Origin: Macrophomina tecta
Lineage: Eukaryota; Ascomycota; Dothideomycetes; Botryosphaeriales; Botryosphaeriaceae
NCBI GenBank assembly: GCA_024180945.1
Contig: JAKSGN010000002.1
Coordinates: forward strand, 1,364,001 to 1,428,000
Direction: 5' to 3'
Length of the DNA: 64,000 nucleotides
The position numbers were made by a program, and so were the translations under genes. Under the pieces are notes generated by a model. That model saw nothing but the letters and a program-made list of their open reading frames with translations. It had not been told where the DNA came from and did no database searches. Positions 11,566 through 22,837 of this stretch are shown piece by piece. Positions within the stretch are counted from its first letter, which is position 1, and each line of letters starts with the position of its first letter.

Positions 11566-12889
11566 CTACCGCTTCTTGCTACCCTGACGGGGCTTACACT
11601 CGTCCGTCTGAATTGGGTGTAGCATAATCTTGGTCGGAATGCTCTGGTTGTTGTGTGCATAGCCCTTGCTCCAATCGTAGGACACGGCATAAGCGAATAT
11701 GCTACCGCTGGCGTTAAAAGCGGTAGAGGTAATGGGCCCACCAACCTCCGGATAGCCTTTAAGACGGTGCTTGGCGTCCTTATCCCAAAAGTGAAAGGTG
11801 CCATCGCTACCAGCGGTGCTGAAAGTGCCGTGCTGCGGGTGGAAAGAGATGGCGTTGACGGAATAAACCTTGGCAACATCGCGCTGAGTGTTATCGGTCT
11901 GACGGTGGCACTTGAAGGAGAAGTTGGAGCTGTATTCCTTGCTGTCAGTCTTGATCTCATCGGAAGGCTTGCTCCAACGTGAAAAGAGGTTCTTCCTCCT
12001 TTTCCCCTGCTCAGAAGAGGGAACCCTAAACCTCATAGTCATCCGTGCTCCTCCAAATCGATGGTCAGGAAATAGAAACATTAGCACTTACGAGGAGTCC
12101 TTGTCTTCCACGTATTGTATGGCACACCTGCCCTCAATACTGCCGACGGCGAAGCCGGTCGCGTCCGTAAAACAGCTGACAACCCTGGTCTGCCACTTCA
12201 ATGGGCTCTGCATGCTCTTGTAGAAAGTGTTCGGGTTGTCGAGGTTGATGATGTTAATGTAGCGGTCGGCGGTGCCTACGACCAAGAGCTTATCCTTTAC
12301 ATCCATGGTGTAGATGCGCTCTTGGGCCTGAACATCGATGACGGGCTGGACATTGCTTGCACGCACATCCCAGTACTTGACATGATGGTCCCAGGAGCCG
12401 GTAACAAGGACATTGGTGCCGGAAATGTTGGTCGTACGGATGCTGCGAATGGGATGATCATGTTGCGCGACCACAACGGGGGTCGGGCTGCCGCCGAGAT
12501 CGAGCCTCTTGGCCGTCTTATCAGCACCAGCGCCGATGACGCAGGAGCCATCCTATGGGGAGCTAAGTTAGTTTGCCCGTCCGGTAACTCAATGGGCCTT
12601 GCGGGAGTGTGTTTATGGGTGGACGTACTTTGGCCCAGGTGCAGCACAGTGCCGGCGCGTCGAACTTGAACGAAGCAGCGGCCTGGCTTTGGCCACTGCC
12701 ATCAATTTGCCAGACGTAGACGCCGCCATCCCAGGACGAGGCAGCTAGGATATCGGCCGAAGGCGAGAAAGCGATTTCGCTGATCGAGTCACTGGGCGGC
12801 TGGTTGATCTGCACATCTTTGGAGGTGTCGCCCTGGGTGGGATTCGCCGCGGTGCTCGCAGAGCCGGCGCCGCCGAAAATGCCGGCCAT
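11566..12889 (-). CDS. RAE1: WD40 mRNA-export factor Rae1/Gle2
   Basis: Exons 12629-12889, 12092-12552 and 11566-11929 on the minus strand encode 361 aa. The short, Gly/Ala-rich N-terminus (MAGIFGGAGSAS) is followed by seven-bladed WD40 repeats, including SSWDGGVYVWQIDG, TGSWDHHVKYWDVR, VGTADRYINIINLD and TAGSDGTFHFWDKD. The segments YVEDKDSS and NFSFKCHRQT are joined by the second splice and are hallmarks of Rae1/Gle2. The family binds the GLEBS motif of Nup98-type nucleoporins and acts in poly(A)+ RNA export at the nuclear pore, with a spindle role in animals. The second intron is 162 nt, longer than most here; reading through it gives an in-frame stop. High confidence in identity. Confidence 0.96.
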
Positions 12890-14199
12890 GGCTGGCGCTC
12901 GGGGTGTAGGATCAAGATTGTGGTTGCGACGCGGTCGAGCTTTTGCAGGGCGGCAGCGACGTGTAGAGCGCGCGCGTTACTGCCGAATCAACTAGCGCAG
13001 TCGATGGATTGGAGAAGACGCGCGACGAAGAAAACGTCGGGAGGGTCGAGGGACGAGAAGCTGCGGCCGGGGGCGGCCCTTTTGTTCGCGCGCGGATAGG
13101 CAGCTTTGTTCGAGGCAGCGGCAGGCAGGCACATGCAGAGCTTCACGTCAAGGTGCCTGGAGCTGCCTCGCACCGCCGCATCCAGAGGTTTCCAGTCCCG
13201 CGGCCCGACTATTCTTCCGCGGCCCGCCAGCCTCCAAAATTTCGCGTCGCTTGCTCTCCATCTCTTTTTGCTCCAACTCCTCGCCCAAAGAATCGCAGTC
13301 GAAGCTAACGCACGGAGACGCCCTCCGCGGTGTTCTCATCCAACAAAACGCTTTGGGAGAAAGTCCCCGGACAGCCCCGAACAGGGGACTCCGCGTCAAC
13401 GCGCCGCCATAGAAGCAGCGTCGTCTCTTCACTGTTCCCGGTCCTCCTGCGCGCCTTGCACCGTTTGCACTTGGCCACTCCCCTCTTTGCTCACTCGGGC
13501 CCCAAGCTGCTCACTACGGACGAAGATACGAGTCCGAGCGGTGCAAGGTTCGGGCTGTTGAGAGAAGGGCTCTGTGGTTGGGGAGGTGTCTGGATACCGC
13601 CTGGGACGCCGTGGTCGCTGGCTTGCCAGTAGCAGTGTCGAGGTTACTTCGTCGAGAAGATAGTTATGCGATTGCTTTCGTCCCCTTTACGGGCCGGAGG
13701 TAACTCGATGGGGCTTATTCTTGGTGCGAGGAGTTCACAATATTTTTCCGCGTCTGCAGGCTGCTGTCATCAGGCAAATCCGCCTGTGTGGGCTCGGTCG
13801 AACGAGCCAGGCGCAAAAAAAAAAAAAAAAGAAAAAGAAAAGAAAGAAACCAGCGAGTTCATATGATGATCCCTACAATAGAGTCAAGCACTGATGTGCT
13901 CCTGCAGACCCTACGTGGTGACAGGTTGCACCTGATGCGAACACTGTAGCAAACTGATGGACATTCGCTTTCTTAGATAGCATAATAGCCACGAATGCAA
14001 AACCACTTGGAAGCAAAACCATTCTCATGTCCGTTTCCCTGCAAGCTATGAATTTTAGTCCTACAAGCTCTGAATGCAATACTGAACCCTTGTTCCGACA
14101 AAGAAGACGCCGAAGATGCCTAGCAACGCCCAAATACCATGCGTCTCTTGACCCCAAACTCCATGTAGCTCACTCAGACTCGAATCAGAAGTGCCCATC
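12890..14199. other. Intergenic between RAE1 start and RAD52 end
   Basis: 1.3 kb with the RAE1 promoter and RAD52 3' flank. It includes a 16-nt A run at 13815-13830. Short overlapping frames (13106-13561 +, 13148-13432 -) have no family resemblance. Confidence 0.7.
13815..13830 (+). repeat. Poly(A) run of 16 followed by GA-rich tract
   Basis: Sixteen A residues followed by GAAAAAGAAAAG-type sequence in an intergenic region; simple repeat. Confidence 0.85.
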
Positions 14200-15991
14200 C
14201 TAGCTCGCGTCGACCCGTGGCTTCTTGCTGTCCGTGTCCTCAGCCGGCTCATCACTCGGTACATTCGTCATGTCTGCTAATGCAGGTCTCGCTGGAGCCT
14301 CAGCTGGACGCTTCAGAACAGGCGGCTTGTACGACTGACGATTCGCGTAAGGGCTTTGACCCGCGTTGGGCATGCCGATCCGTCTGTTCGCGTCTGCCTG
14401 GGGGTTGACAAAGTTTGGTCTTGGTCCTGATGCCGCCGCGACAACACCGTTTATATTTCCACTTGCTCCGACAGGTGGTTGGCTCTGTTGCCCAGTGATG
14501 TGCAATTTCTTGACAGGTGCTGAAGTTCTGTGGTCTATTCCGCTTGTACGTCTAAGAGACGGAGACTCTTTGTGCGGATTGAACGCGGGCGGCGGTTGGT
14601 CGGGAGTCCTCCTTCCAGCTTCTGCCTTCAAAAGGAGCTCTGCAGCGCGACCAGTGACGAAGCGGACAGGAGCATTCTGTAAGCCCTGTGGCTGTGCCTG
14701 AGCTTGATTAGACAAGTCTGAGCGGGGGCCTTCTGAAGTAACTGGTGGCGTCAACACGTCTTTCTGCAATGGTGCCGGTGGACCATTGGCTGGGGCCACA
14801 GCGCCTTGATTCGCCTTTCCAGACTGAGGTGCTTCGGGGACCGGTGTCTGAACACGCTGTACTGGGCCCTCCGGCCGAGCAGGTGCACCCATGTTCGCAG
14901 CGCCCGCAGGCCTTCCGTTTACTGGAGGAATAGGCTTTTGTCCGGAAGGTCCACCATTTGCAGGACGCATTGAAGGCAAAAACTGAACTCGCGTAAGAGA
15001 TTGCTGAGGTGGTGGACCGGGTTGCTCAGGCTTTGGTGCTGCAGTGTCCAAAAGCATGCTCTCATATGCAGAATCGTCGTTGCCATCATGTCGGTCGAAG
15101 TCCATACTCTCAAATAAGTTGCCTCCAAACTCGTCCTCGGGTTCCGTGCCGTTGGAAGTTGTTGATTCCAAGCTAGGGTTCCTTGTCGGCTTCTGGTCCG
15201 TATCCATGGCCTCTGGCTTTTCCACCTTCATTGCTGGAGCATAGTCGGCATGGCGATGCAGGTTGTCGGGATTCCACTTGGACGGTGCTACCTTCATCTT
15301 CGACACCTTGGCCTCGTAGTTCTTGTCGTATAGACAGTTCCCAAGAACGTTGCCGAAAGTTCTTAATGCGCGCTTCAACGCGTCGGTTGCCGCCTCCTTC
15401 TTGGCTTTCTCGAAAGCAGCTGCTTTGCCTGTGCAATTCTCGATATGGCCATATCCAATGTCCTTGGAGGCTGTCAGCATATGAAGTTGTCAAAGAGGTT
15501 ATGGGGACGAAGTACCTCATGGTACGTTCCATCTTTCAGCGTTACCCGGATGATTACGCTCAAACCCAAGCTCACTTTGCCTGAGCTCTGACTCTGGTCA
15601 ACCTGCGTAAATCCAACAAGTTAGCACATCTCCGAATCCAAAACATAGCCACCAGCGACTTACAAAGTCGATGGTTGTATCCCGTATAGAGCTGCTCCAC
15701 CCATTAAATCCGAACACTTCGTTGGCGAGGTTGATGGCCTTCTCAGCCGGTAGGTAGTATAGCGTGCGGCCGTTAGGTCCTTTACGTGACGAAATAAATT
15801 CCGGGCCGAGCTGTTTGTCGAGACGACTTTGCAACGTCGCGATTTCCTGTGCCGTCCATTGCGAGATACGCGGCCTGTCCTCGTCGAACGGGTTCGCGAT
15901 GCCGCGATATTGGTCGCCTGGCCTAAAGTTTCGGGCACAATGTTAGCAAAAGAGAAGAGAAGAAATCTGTGCAAGCTTCTCACCTAGGCAT
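14200..15991 (-). CDS. RAD52: DNA recombination mediator Rad52
   Basis: Four exons on the minus strand: 15984-15991, 15664-15922, 15516-15602 and 14200-15462, encoding 538 aa. The first exon is only 8 nt and the third codon is split. The N-terminal ~200 residues are the conserved Rad52 single-strand annealing domain: LYYLPAEKAINLANEVFGFN, GWSSSIRDTTIDFVDQ, DGTYHEDIGYGHIEN and EAATDALKRALRTFGNVLGN. The rest is Pro/Gln-rich and disordered, as in fungal Rad52, where it carries RPA and Rad51 contact sites, and it ends in a basic SKKPRVDAS. The family loads Rad51 onto RPA-coated DNA and anneals single strands in homologous recombination. The acceptor of intron 3 (CCAAG) was chosen because it restores the conserved HEDIGYG junction. 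Confidence 0.96.
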
Positions 15992-16506
15992 TCTTGTAGT
16001 TGTGTGGACACGCAGTGTCTATGACATCGCGCGTCGAGGTGGCGGAGGGTTGGAGGCGGCGAGGACGACGCGCTCGAGCGCTAGGCTGCGACGCGACCGC
16101 GACTCTCGGAGATGTTATCAAAATACGCGATCACGTGTGTCACTCACTGCCAAGGGCACCGGCCAGCCCTCATCACTGCCATGGTTTTGTGAATGAGCCA
16201 CTGACTCTCGAAATATGTAATCGTAACCCTGCTGTGCAAGACGATCAATCTCTATTTCTGAAACAATAACTGGGGCTAATTTGCCATCACATGGGGTACA
16301 TCTCCGATTAAATCCTCAAAGCTCACCTCTGGGCGCATGCTGTAGCTCACATGCTTTATTTATTCCATTTCTGAACGAGACGGTCAAATCTTGTCGTTTA
16401 TACACGGCAGAAATAAGAATGCGAGGTAGAAATATGTCTTTGAAATCGACGGAGCGCCAACGCCGACCAGTGCTCTATGTATACATTGCTATAAACCACC
16501 GCTACT
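15992..16506. other. Intergenic, RAD52 promoter and KEX1 3' flank
   Basis: 515 bp without recognised genes or motifs. Confidence 0.7.
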
Positions 16507-18549
16507 TCATCTCCTTTTTTCTGCGTCGCTCTCATCATCACTATCCATCAGGCTAAAAGCCTCCCTCTCGACATTTCCGCTCCCTTGTCCGCGTTTCGCT
16601 CTTCCCGAGTCACTCCCCTCCGAGCTCACGGACTCGACGAGTTCGTGCTCCTCGTACGCAGCTTCCATATCCCGCTCGGTATTGCTCCTACTCCTGAAGC
16701 CCTCAAGACCCATGCCCCTACTCATGATGGAGCTGCCATTGTCCTTGGCCCATGGGAAGATGCTCTGGTATCCGGCCTTGCGACGACGCTCACGCCAGAC
16801 GAGGTAGCCACCAATGCAGGCCAGACTGGCAACGACCACAAGAGCTACTTCTCCCGACTTGTAGTAGGCCTTCCAAGTCGCGTCGCTCAGGGCCTGCTCC
16901 TGCTCCTCCTCGGCAGCGGTCGAGTTGGGGTGGCTGCCAACGCTGGTAAGAGGTCCTTTCTCACCGTCGATCTTAGAGTCAACCGGCTTGCCGCCGATGC
17001 TAGAGAGGTCCACGCTCATGAAGCGGTCAAGCATATCGCGGGTGCGACGGGGGTAGTCGAAGGGTACCATGTGACTGCTGTTGTAGAACTTGACGTAGGT
17101 GAGGTTACGGGCTTCCTGGTAGATACCAGCAGGCTCTCCCTCAAACGTCCAGTCCCGGCGCGGAGCGATCTCACCAGGGTTGATCTCAAAACCTTTGCCT
17201 CCATTGAATGACATACCGTTGATGAGGTCCTCAGTGCCCATGTGGTTGCAGATGAGATCCTTATCACCAGAGAATAGAAGGATCGGGATCTCCTTCAAGA
17301 GATCGGGAAGGAGTTCGATCGCTGGCCTGGAGTTGCGGGCTTTGAAATTGAGGGAAACCGAGCCGGAACACTCCTGCCAGCCGGTGCGCTTGGCAGGGTC
17401 AATGTGAATAGCTTGTTTCAAATCGTCACGGCGGAGGTAAGGCGTGAGCTGATCCAAATCCGGAGGCCAGTTCATGCCGCAAGCTTCGTTAGTGTCCCTC
17501 AAGCGAATGTCATACATGTTCAGACATTGATGTTCCTTGTCGGCTGATTTGTCTTGAGTGACGCTAAGGAGTGTCGAAAGGACCTCCTCGCAGTCCCCAA
17601 TATCGACATGTCCAGCTCCGCCAGCGTCGAGAGTCTTGATGCAGACGGATTGGGCAGCCTCGACCTTCTTCGCCGCATCAGTGCCTGACCTCAGTAGGCC
17701 GTTCTTGTAGGCAAATGGAAGGTAGGAAAGATAATGATCAACGGGCGATATCCAGCCATTGCCAATGAGCAAACCCTTGAGAGCCCACTTGACTTTCGCA
17801 TCCTTGTTACGAGCCAAGATGGCTTTTGCGATGTAAGGAATATGTTGCCCGGCGTAGGATTCACCAGCGATGTAAATCTGGTAGCGCAATTAGCTCCAGA
17901 ACACAATTTGGAAGATAGGGGCGCTCGTACATCGTCGTACATGTACTCGGGGAATAGCGCAAACCACTTCTCGAGGAACATAATAAACTGGTTGGCCATT
18001 TCGTCCAGCTCGTGTAGATAGCTATCTGTGTCCACGTAGCTGAAACCAGTGCCAACAGGATTATCCACGAAAAGGAGGTTTGCGAATTCGTCCCATGAGC
18101 CATTGTTGTACACCAGCTTCTGGTCCGGCGTAACCCTGTAGGGCCCAATTTCCATCATGGCACCGTCCATGGAGCTGCATCCCGGGCCGCCGTTCAGCCA
18201 AATGACCGTGCGTTGTCTATTCGCGATGTGTCTGTTTTGGTAGTGCCAGAAGAATAGATTGCCATGGTGCTCCGCGTTCACTTCAACGTGTCTGTCTTCA
18301 TTCTTAGCCCTCGTCAGGAGGAAGCGCGGAGGACCGCGGAGGGGAAAGCGTTTACCCTGCGTGCATTTTCAGCAGCGGGCCGGGCGGCGCGCCTGGCAAA
18401 GAGTGCACGAAATAGTCGGCAGCGGTCTTCTCTTTATCGGCAGCCCATACCGTAGGCAGCCATGCGGCCGAGGCCAGGAGGGCGTAGGTGAGAGCGCGCA
18501 TCGAGTTGCCGGCGCGCGAGCCTGATAGCAGGCTCAGCGGGTTGCGCAT
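16507..18549 (-). CDS. KEX1: Kex1-type serine carboxypeptidase, Golgi
   Basis: Three exons on the minus strand (18356-18549, 17931-18291, 16507-17877) encode 641 aa. It is an S10 serine carboxypeptidase. The oxyanion region [10 protein letters not shown] precedes the nucleophile in GESYAGQ (Ser192), with Asp392 in [10 protein letters not shown] and His454 in NSSHMVP. A hydrophobic segment near residues 15-36 is the likely signal sequence. A single membrane span (about 528-546, [18 protein letters not shown]) is followed by a cytosolic tail rich in Asp/Glu/Ser. This layout is Kex1 and not the vacuolar carboxypeptidase Y. In the family, Kex1 trims C-terminal Lys/Arg in the late Golgi after Kex2 cleavage of pheromone and other precursors. 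Two Mets lie near the start; the first gives 15 residues before the hydrophobic stretch. Confidence 0.95.
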
Positions 18550-19605
18550 GTGGAGAGCGACACAGTCGGTACGAGTGCGAGTGAATATTTATGTCTGATT
18601 CGGAAGGCCGCGCGTGCTATCTCATGAATGCTTTGGACCGGGCCAGACGGCGGCAGGAGAGGGTGGGCGCGAAGGGTAAGCAGGATTCCGAGAGGCAGCA
18701 GGACGGGAGCGCAGTCGAGATCCAACAGAGGCGCGGCACGGTGCTGCACGCCGGGTGCAAGTTTAAGGGTAGTTGACAGAGCTGGCTGGCGAGGACCGTA
18801 TTGGGGGCGGACTGCCAGGTGCTCTTTGAGAAGGACTCGTGGCCTGCGGGCGGCGATGACCAGGGGATCTTCGGCCAAGGGTCCTGTGGAATGCCGCGAG
18901 CCTCAAGGGTTCCCCGTGCGCAGTCCACCAGCGCGACTCACGTAACGCCTCAAGTTACCAGTGCTTTAGTATTACTGTCCCCGATTGACGCCAGCCGTAG
19001 CCGGCACCGCCGCTGGTTTGCTTTACGATTACGTCTCCGCGCTGGAGCCTTTCCGGAAACCAACTATCCGCGCCCACGCCCCTTGCGTACACGAGGGCTT
19101 GGCTTCATTGCCACCTCCACATCCACGCTATCTGCAAGCCCGCATCGGGGCTTTACCCACTAGCCGCTGACTGCAGCTGTGGTTTGGACATTGATAGATG
19201 CACGCTCCGGGCGTACCCGCTCCGATCCATCTGTACAAAGATGGAGGTGCGGAATAGCTGTTATGTGGTTGTTACCCGTCCCATCTACGGTACGGCCCTG
19301 CCTGGCTGGCATTCAGCTACACGGTAAGGGAGCGTCAAGAGTGTATTGCTCGTTGCAAGAGCCTAAGTAAGCTACACGAAGGAGACGAAGCAGGAAAGCA
19401 GTGGAGGCCGTCCCATCGGCTCTCGATCCCATCCCCTTGAAAAACGCCAAACCCATACATAGTTCTCCGCGCCTGCTTTTCATCAGCGACACAAGGCAGC
19501 AGTGAGCTAACCCAACCAGACGAAGCTCATGCAGACGTCACGTCATGAATCTGCGCAGCAACCTAATGTGAAAACTTCCATGGAATCATGCCGCCACGCT
19601 GCTCA
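18550..19605. other. Intergenic between KEX1 start and IGO1 end
   Basis: About 1.06 kb. Overlapping short frames near 18534-18945 on both strands look like GC-rich shadows. No gene supported. Confidence 0.7.
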
Positions 19606-20220
19606 TCACGACTGACGAATGGGGACAGCCTTGCCCGCCTCCTCAGCCTTGGTCTCAAGACCGTCCTTGGCACCCTCCATCTCCTCGTCGTCTACGCTGG
19701 TCTCGCGGTTGAGACTCGTCTCGCGGTGGATGAAGCTGCCGTCCTTGCCAGGGCTGGTTCCTTGGCCGTTGGGGTGGTGGGGAGCTGGTAGGTTGATGCC
19801 GCCGTTGCCAGTATGCGGCGATGTGCTGTGTGGGATGTTCTCAGGCACAGGGTGCTCGCGACCGATCTGGGTGACGCCGACATCATCCGCCTTGCCGGCC
19901 TTGGAAAGGGCGTAGTCGCCACTGTCGAAATACTTGCGCTCCTACAGTGCAGTGATGGTCAGCAAACACTCGTTGTGATAGGGGTGCTCTGCCAGTGTGT
20001 TCCTACCTTGAGCTTGTTCTGCAGCAGGTCCTTGCGGTTCGGGAGCTTGCCGTAGAGCCTGAAGAGGCGCTGCTCTTCGGCCGACAGTGACTACGATAGG
20101 CATTAGCAAAGGCGCTTTTCCGTCACGGGGAAGCAGATTGCTGCCACGCGCGACAGGCCTGCACAGCAGAATCGAGTGACGTACGCTGATGTCAACCTTG
20201 TTCTTCTGGTGAGGGTTCAT
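19606..20220 (-). CDS. IGO1: Endosulfine (Igo1/Igo2, ENSA/ARPP19 family)
   Basis: Three exons on the minus strand: 20185-20220, 20007-20090 and 19606-19941, encoding 151 aa. The conserved core is LSAEEQRLFRLYGKLPNRKD followed by KLKERKYFDSGDYALSKAGK. The FDSGDY motif (45-50) contains Ser47, the residue phosphorylated by Greatwall/Rim15 kinases in this family, which turns the protein into a PP2A-B55 inhibitor. In yeast this supports quiescence entry and mRNA stability after TORC1 inhibition. The C-terminal half is polar and disordered (Pro/Gly/Glu-rich), with no membrane segment. Core residues are shared with yeast Igo1; the tail is longer. Very high confidence in family; the regulatory link is from homology. 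Confidence 0.96.
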
Positions 20221-21430
20221 GGTGATGTCGTGTCGAAGCCTTGAGTAATTTCCGGTCGCAGCTCGAGGGGCCGGTCGCAGGACGCGGGGGTTGCCAGAGG
20301 GTGCGAAGTGGTCGGGACAGGGTCGCGGCGGGCTTTGTCTGCGGGAGCGAGAGATTCGGGGAGCGGCTCAATGGCGGGGAGCGTGTCGCAGCAGCGCGCG
20401 GTACACGTCAATACGGAGGGCAGCGTTTTCTGGCCTCAGGCAGGATTGGGTAGGTATGGACTGGCGGCTCCAATTACGGCACGGATGCCAGGCTATATGA
20501 CTGCACCGGCGGGGATGTCCTCGGGCGGGCGATCCCTGCGCTTTTGAGAACGATTCGAGTGACTAGAGGCAACGAGGCCGCGTTGGGCTCGGTGGTGGTG
20601 CAGCGGTCGTCACTTATGCTGCGTGCTGGTCGTTTGTTTGCGCGGGCCGTTTGCTGGTGGAGCAAAGGAAGCTAATAGTGGGGTGGTTTGAGCGAGGTAG
20701 AGTGAAGGTTAAAGCAAGTTGCGCTCCTGGCCTGCCGGGTGGTGCTGCTGGCTGGCTGGCTGGCTGGGGAATGGGCGGGTTAGGCTTGCCGGACGAAGGC
20801 GAGCATGAGCAGACGGCGACGGGAGCGGCCTCGTTACTGACTTAGTCGTCGTGCTATGGGCGAGCTCCGCGGTGCTGGTGCGTCTAGCCAGCGGATGTGT
20901 CTGCAGCAGCCCCGGCGCCCGCTCCATTGGCCACTGCCCGCACGTCACGCGCATCGCCGTGCCAATCGCCGCTGGGCCCGCCGATGCCATTCGTGTAAGG
21001 TCGTCCAGCCTGCGGAGAAAAAAATATCGACGGCCAGCACCCGCCCGCCCAGACCTCCTCCTGTGCTGCCCAATTGAGCCCGCGCCTGCGGCCGTTGCCC
21101 TCTGCCGCTCGCACAGCCCTCGCCCGCGCAAGGTCTCGGGCTCGCAACCTTAACTCTGTCACGCCGGCCGCTGGAGCTGACGTGCTAAGTGCTGCGCAGC
21201 AGGAAGCTGGTAGCGATCAGGTGCCATCCGGGATCCCGCACACTGCGATAGGGAGCCCAAACGGGCCGGTAGAGCTGCAAGATAGCTCCGCCTGCTGCAG
21301 GCGGATCACTCGGGACGACGGGTCCAGCGGCGGAAGCCGCCCACATTGGACTTTTCTCCTCGTCCGCTCCAATCACGTGCTTGCATTTATTCCAACCGTA
21401 CGGCCACGCACGCCTTGAGATCCCAGAACC
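20221..21430. promoter_or_regulatory. Divergent intergenic region, IGO1 / SFM1
   Basis: 1.2 kb between divergent starts. It is GC-rich with a short GGCT repeat at 20747-20766. Several overlapping frames on both strands here have Arg/Ala/Pro-rich compositions typical of GC-rich non-coding DNA. It must contain both promoters; no specific site recognised. Confidence 0.55.
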
Positions 21431-22319
21431 ATGGCCACGCCAACCAGGAAGACATTCGTCGTGGAGCACCTCGATCCCGAGCTCGAGGCCTGGTCGTCGC
21501 TCGAGTATGTCGCCATTGCGCGGGAGTCCCGCGCCTCTCAGGTCCGCTTCCTCCTGTCCAGCGTGCCGAAGACGCTGAAGCTGCCGGAGAATTTGGCCCA
21601 TGTCGACGGGCTCGAAGTCGAGCATGACAGCGTCGAGAACCTGTTCGACAAGTCCAGCGTCTGCTTGCTGGACCCGGCTGCCAAGGAGGAGCTGGGTCCG
21701 GCCGACGGCGACAAATTTGATGTCTTTCTATTCGGAGGCATTCTGGGTATGAAAGCAAGCTAGGGATGAGATCATGTCATGGAACCGAAAGCTGATGTTG
21801 TGCAGGTGATGACCCGCCAAGAGGTACGCCCGGAAACGACGCCTGCTGTGGCGTTCTCACTAGCTAACGAGAGCCAAAATAGACCGTACCTCGGAGTTGA
21901 GGAAGAAGGGCTTCGAGGGCCGTCGCCTGGGCCCAGTTCAGATGACGACGGACACGGCAGTGCGGGTGACGAGGATGATAGTTCAAGAAAGAAGTAAGAC
22001 TTTCGATCTGTCCAACGTGCTGCAAGATGTCTAACTTCTTCGCAGTCCCCCTTGATAAGATCCCCTTCGTCGACAATCCCGAGATCAGGGTCGACCAGCA
22101 CGAAAGCACGGAAATGCCGTTCCGCTATGTCACTGATAAGAACGGACAGCCAATCATGCCAGAGGTAGGTGCTTTGAATTGCTACGCATGCCACGCGGGA
22201 AAAAGTCGAAGCACTGCATACGATAGGAGTTTACGTTGACTGTTACTAACAAACAATTACAGGGAATGGTTGACCTCATCAAGAAAGATTCGGAAAGAGG
22301 ATTCGGAGACTTGCTTTGA
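21431..22319 (+). CDS. SFM1: SPOUT-family protein arginine methyltransferase Sfm1
   Basis: Five exons: 21431-21746, 21806-21823 (18 nt), 21883-21993, 22046-22164 and 22263-22319, encoding 206 aa. The protein starts TRKTFVVEHLDPELEAWSSL and contains FDVFLFGGILGDDPPRDRTS, then RRLGPVQMTTDTAVRVTRMI and PLDKIPFVDNPEI. That set of motifs is characteristic of the SPOUT-fold (DUF431/Sfm1) proteins; GGILGDDPPRDR is built from three exons, including the 18-nt microexon, which strongly supports the model. Yeast Sfm1 methylates an arginine of ribosomal protein uS3 using S-adenosylmethionine. The gene converges with the small basic protein gene, with only 159 bp between stop codons. Confidence 0.93.
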
Positions 22320-22478
22320 TGCTGTCGTACAGTATTGGAACAGAAATTGAGTTTCTCTCGCCTCAAATAAAACTACTGAGATTGATGACAGGCTTGAACA
22401 AGAGCATTAAGGGTATCACTATATCGTACATCGCCGACTTCGTTCCATCATCCAACCCCTACACAGGAAACTCATCAC

Positions 22479-22837
22479 TCAGTATCTATGATGGCTACCA
22501 CGGCCATCAGTTCCCCGCATGCGCCTGGTTCCAGCCGCCTAAACTCTGTCAGTTCGTGTGCAAACATGTATGGAAAATGTTGCAAAAAGCTCACCTTCTC
22601 ACCGGGCCTGCGAGTTACGGTGCCCTTAAGCTTGAGCATGGCGCCAGAGACCTTGTCCTTGAGGGAAGGCTTGCGCTTGTGGTGATGGGTCACACCAGTC
22701 CTACGTCCACCAGTGGTAGTGGTCTTCCTGGTCGTGGTGGTAGTCGTGGTGGTAGTCGTGCCGTTGCGACGACCGCGAAGCCTGCTCATGATGCCGGGCT
22801 TGCGGGTGGTGGTTCTGGTCTTGCGAGCGGCGGGCAT
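22479..22837 (-). CDS. Small basic Thr-rich protein, fungal, function unknown
   Basis: Two exons, 22595-22837 and 22479-22538, give 100 aa with an estimated strongly basic charge (many Arg/Lys). The N-terminal half is MPAARKTRTTTRKPG followed by a ten-residue threonine run and a second Thr cluster. The middle SLKDKVSGAMLKLKGTVTRRP is an amphipathic, likely helical segment. The second exon gives AAGTRRMRGTDGRGSHHRY, reached by a GTGAGC/TTTAG intron of 56 nt. The pattern of a basic leader, a K-L-K-G-x-x-T-R-R-P core and a Gly/Arg/His tail recurs, to my memory, in small uncharacterised proteins of Pezizomycotina, some stress- or conidiation-associated; I cannot confirm that here. No signal peptide. 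It might bind nucleic acid or membranes by charge alone. Confidence 0.82.
22710..22761 (-). repeat. ACN-type coding microsatellite (polythreonine)
   Basis: GGT/AGT/CGT triplets on the plus strand read as runs of Thr codons on the minus strand inside the 100-aa basic protein. Codons are mixed (ACC, ACT, ACG), so the run is not a pure trinucleotide expansion. Confidence 0.75.
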
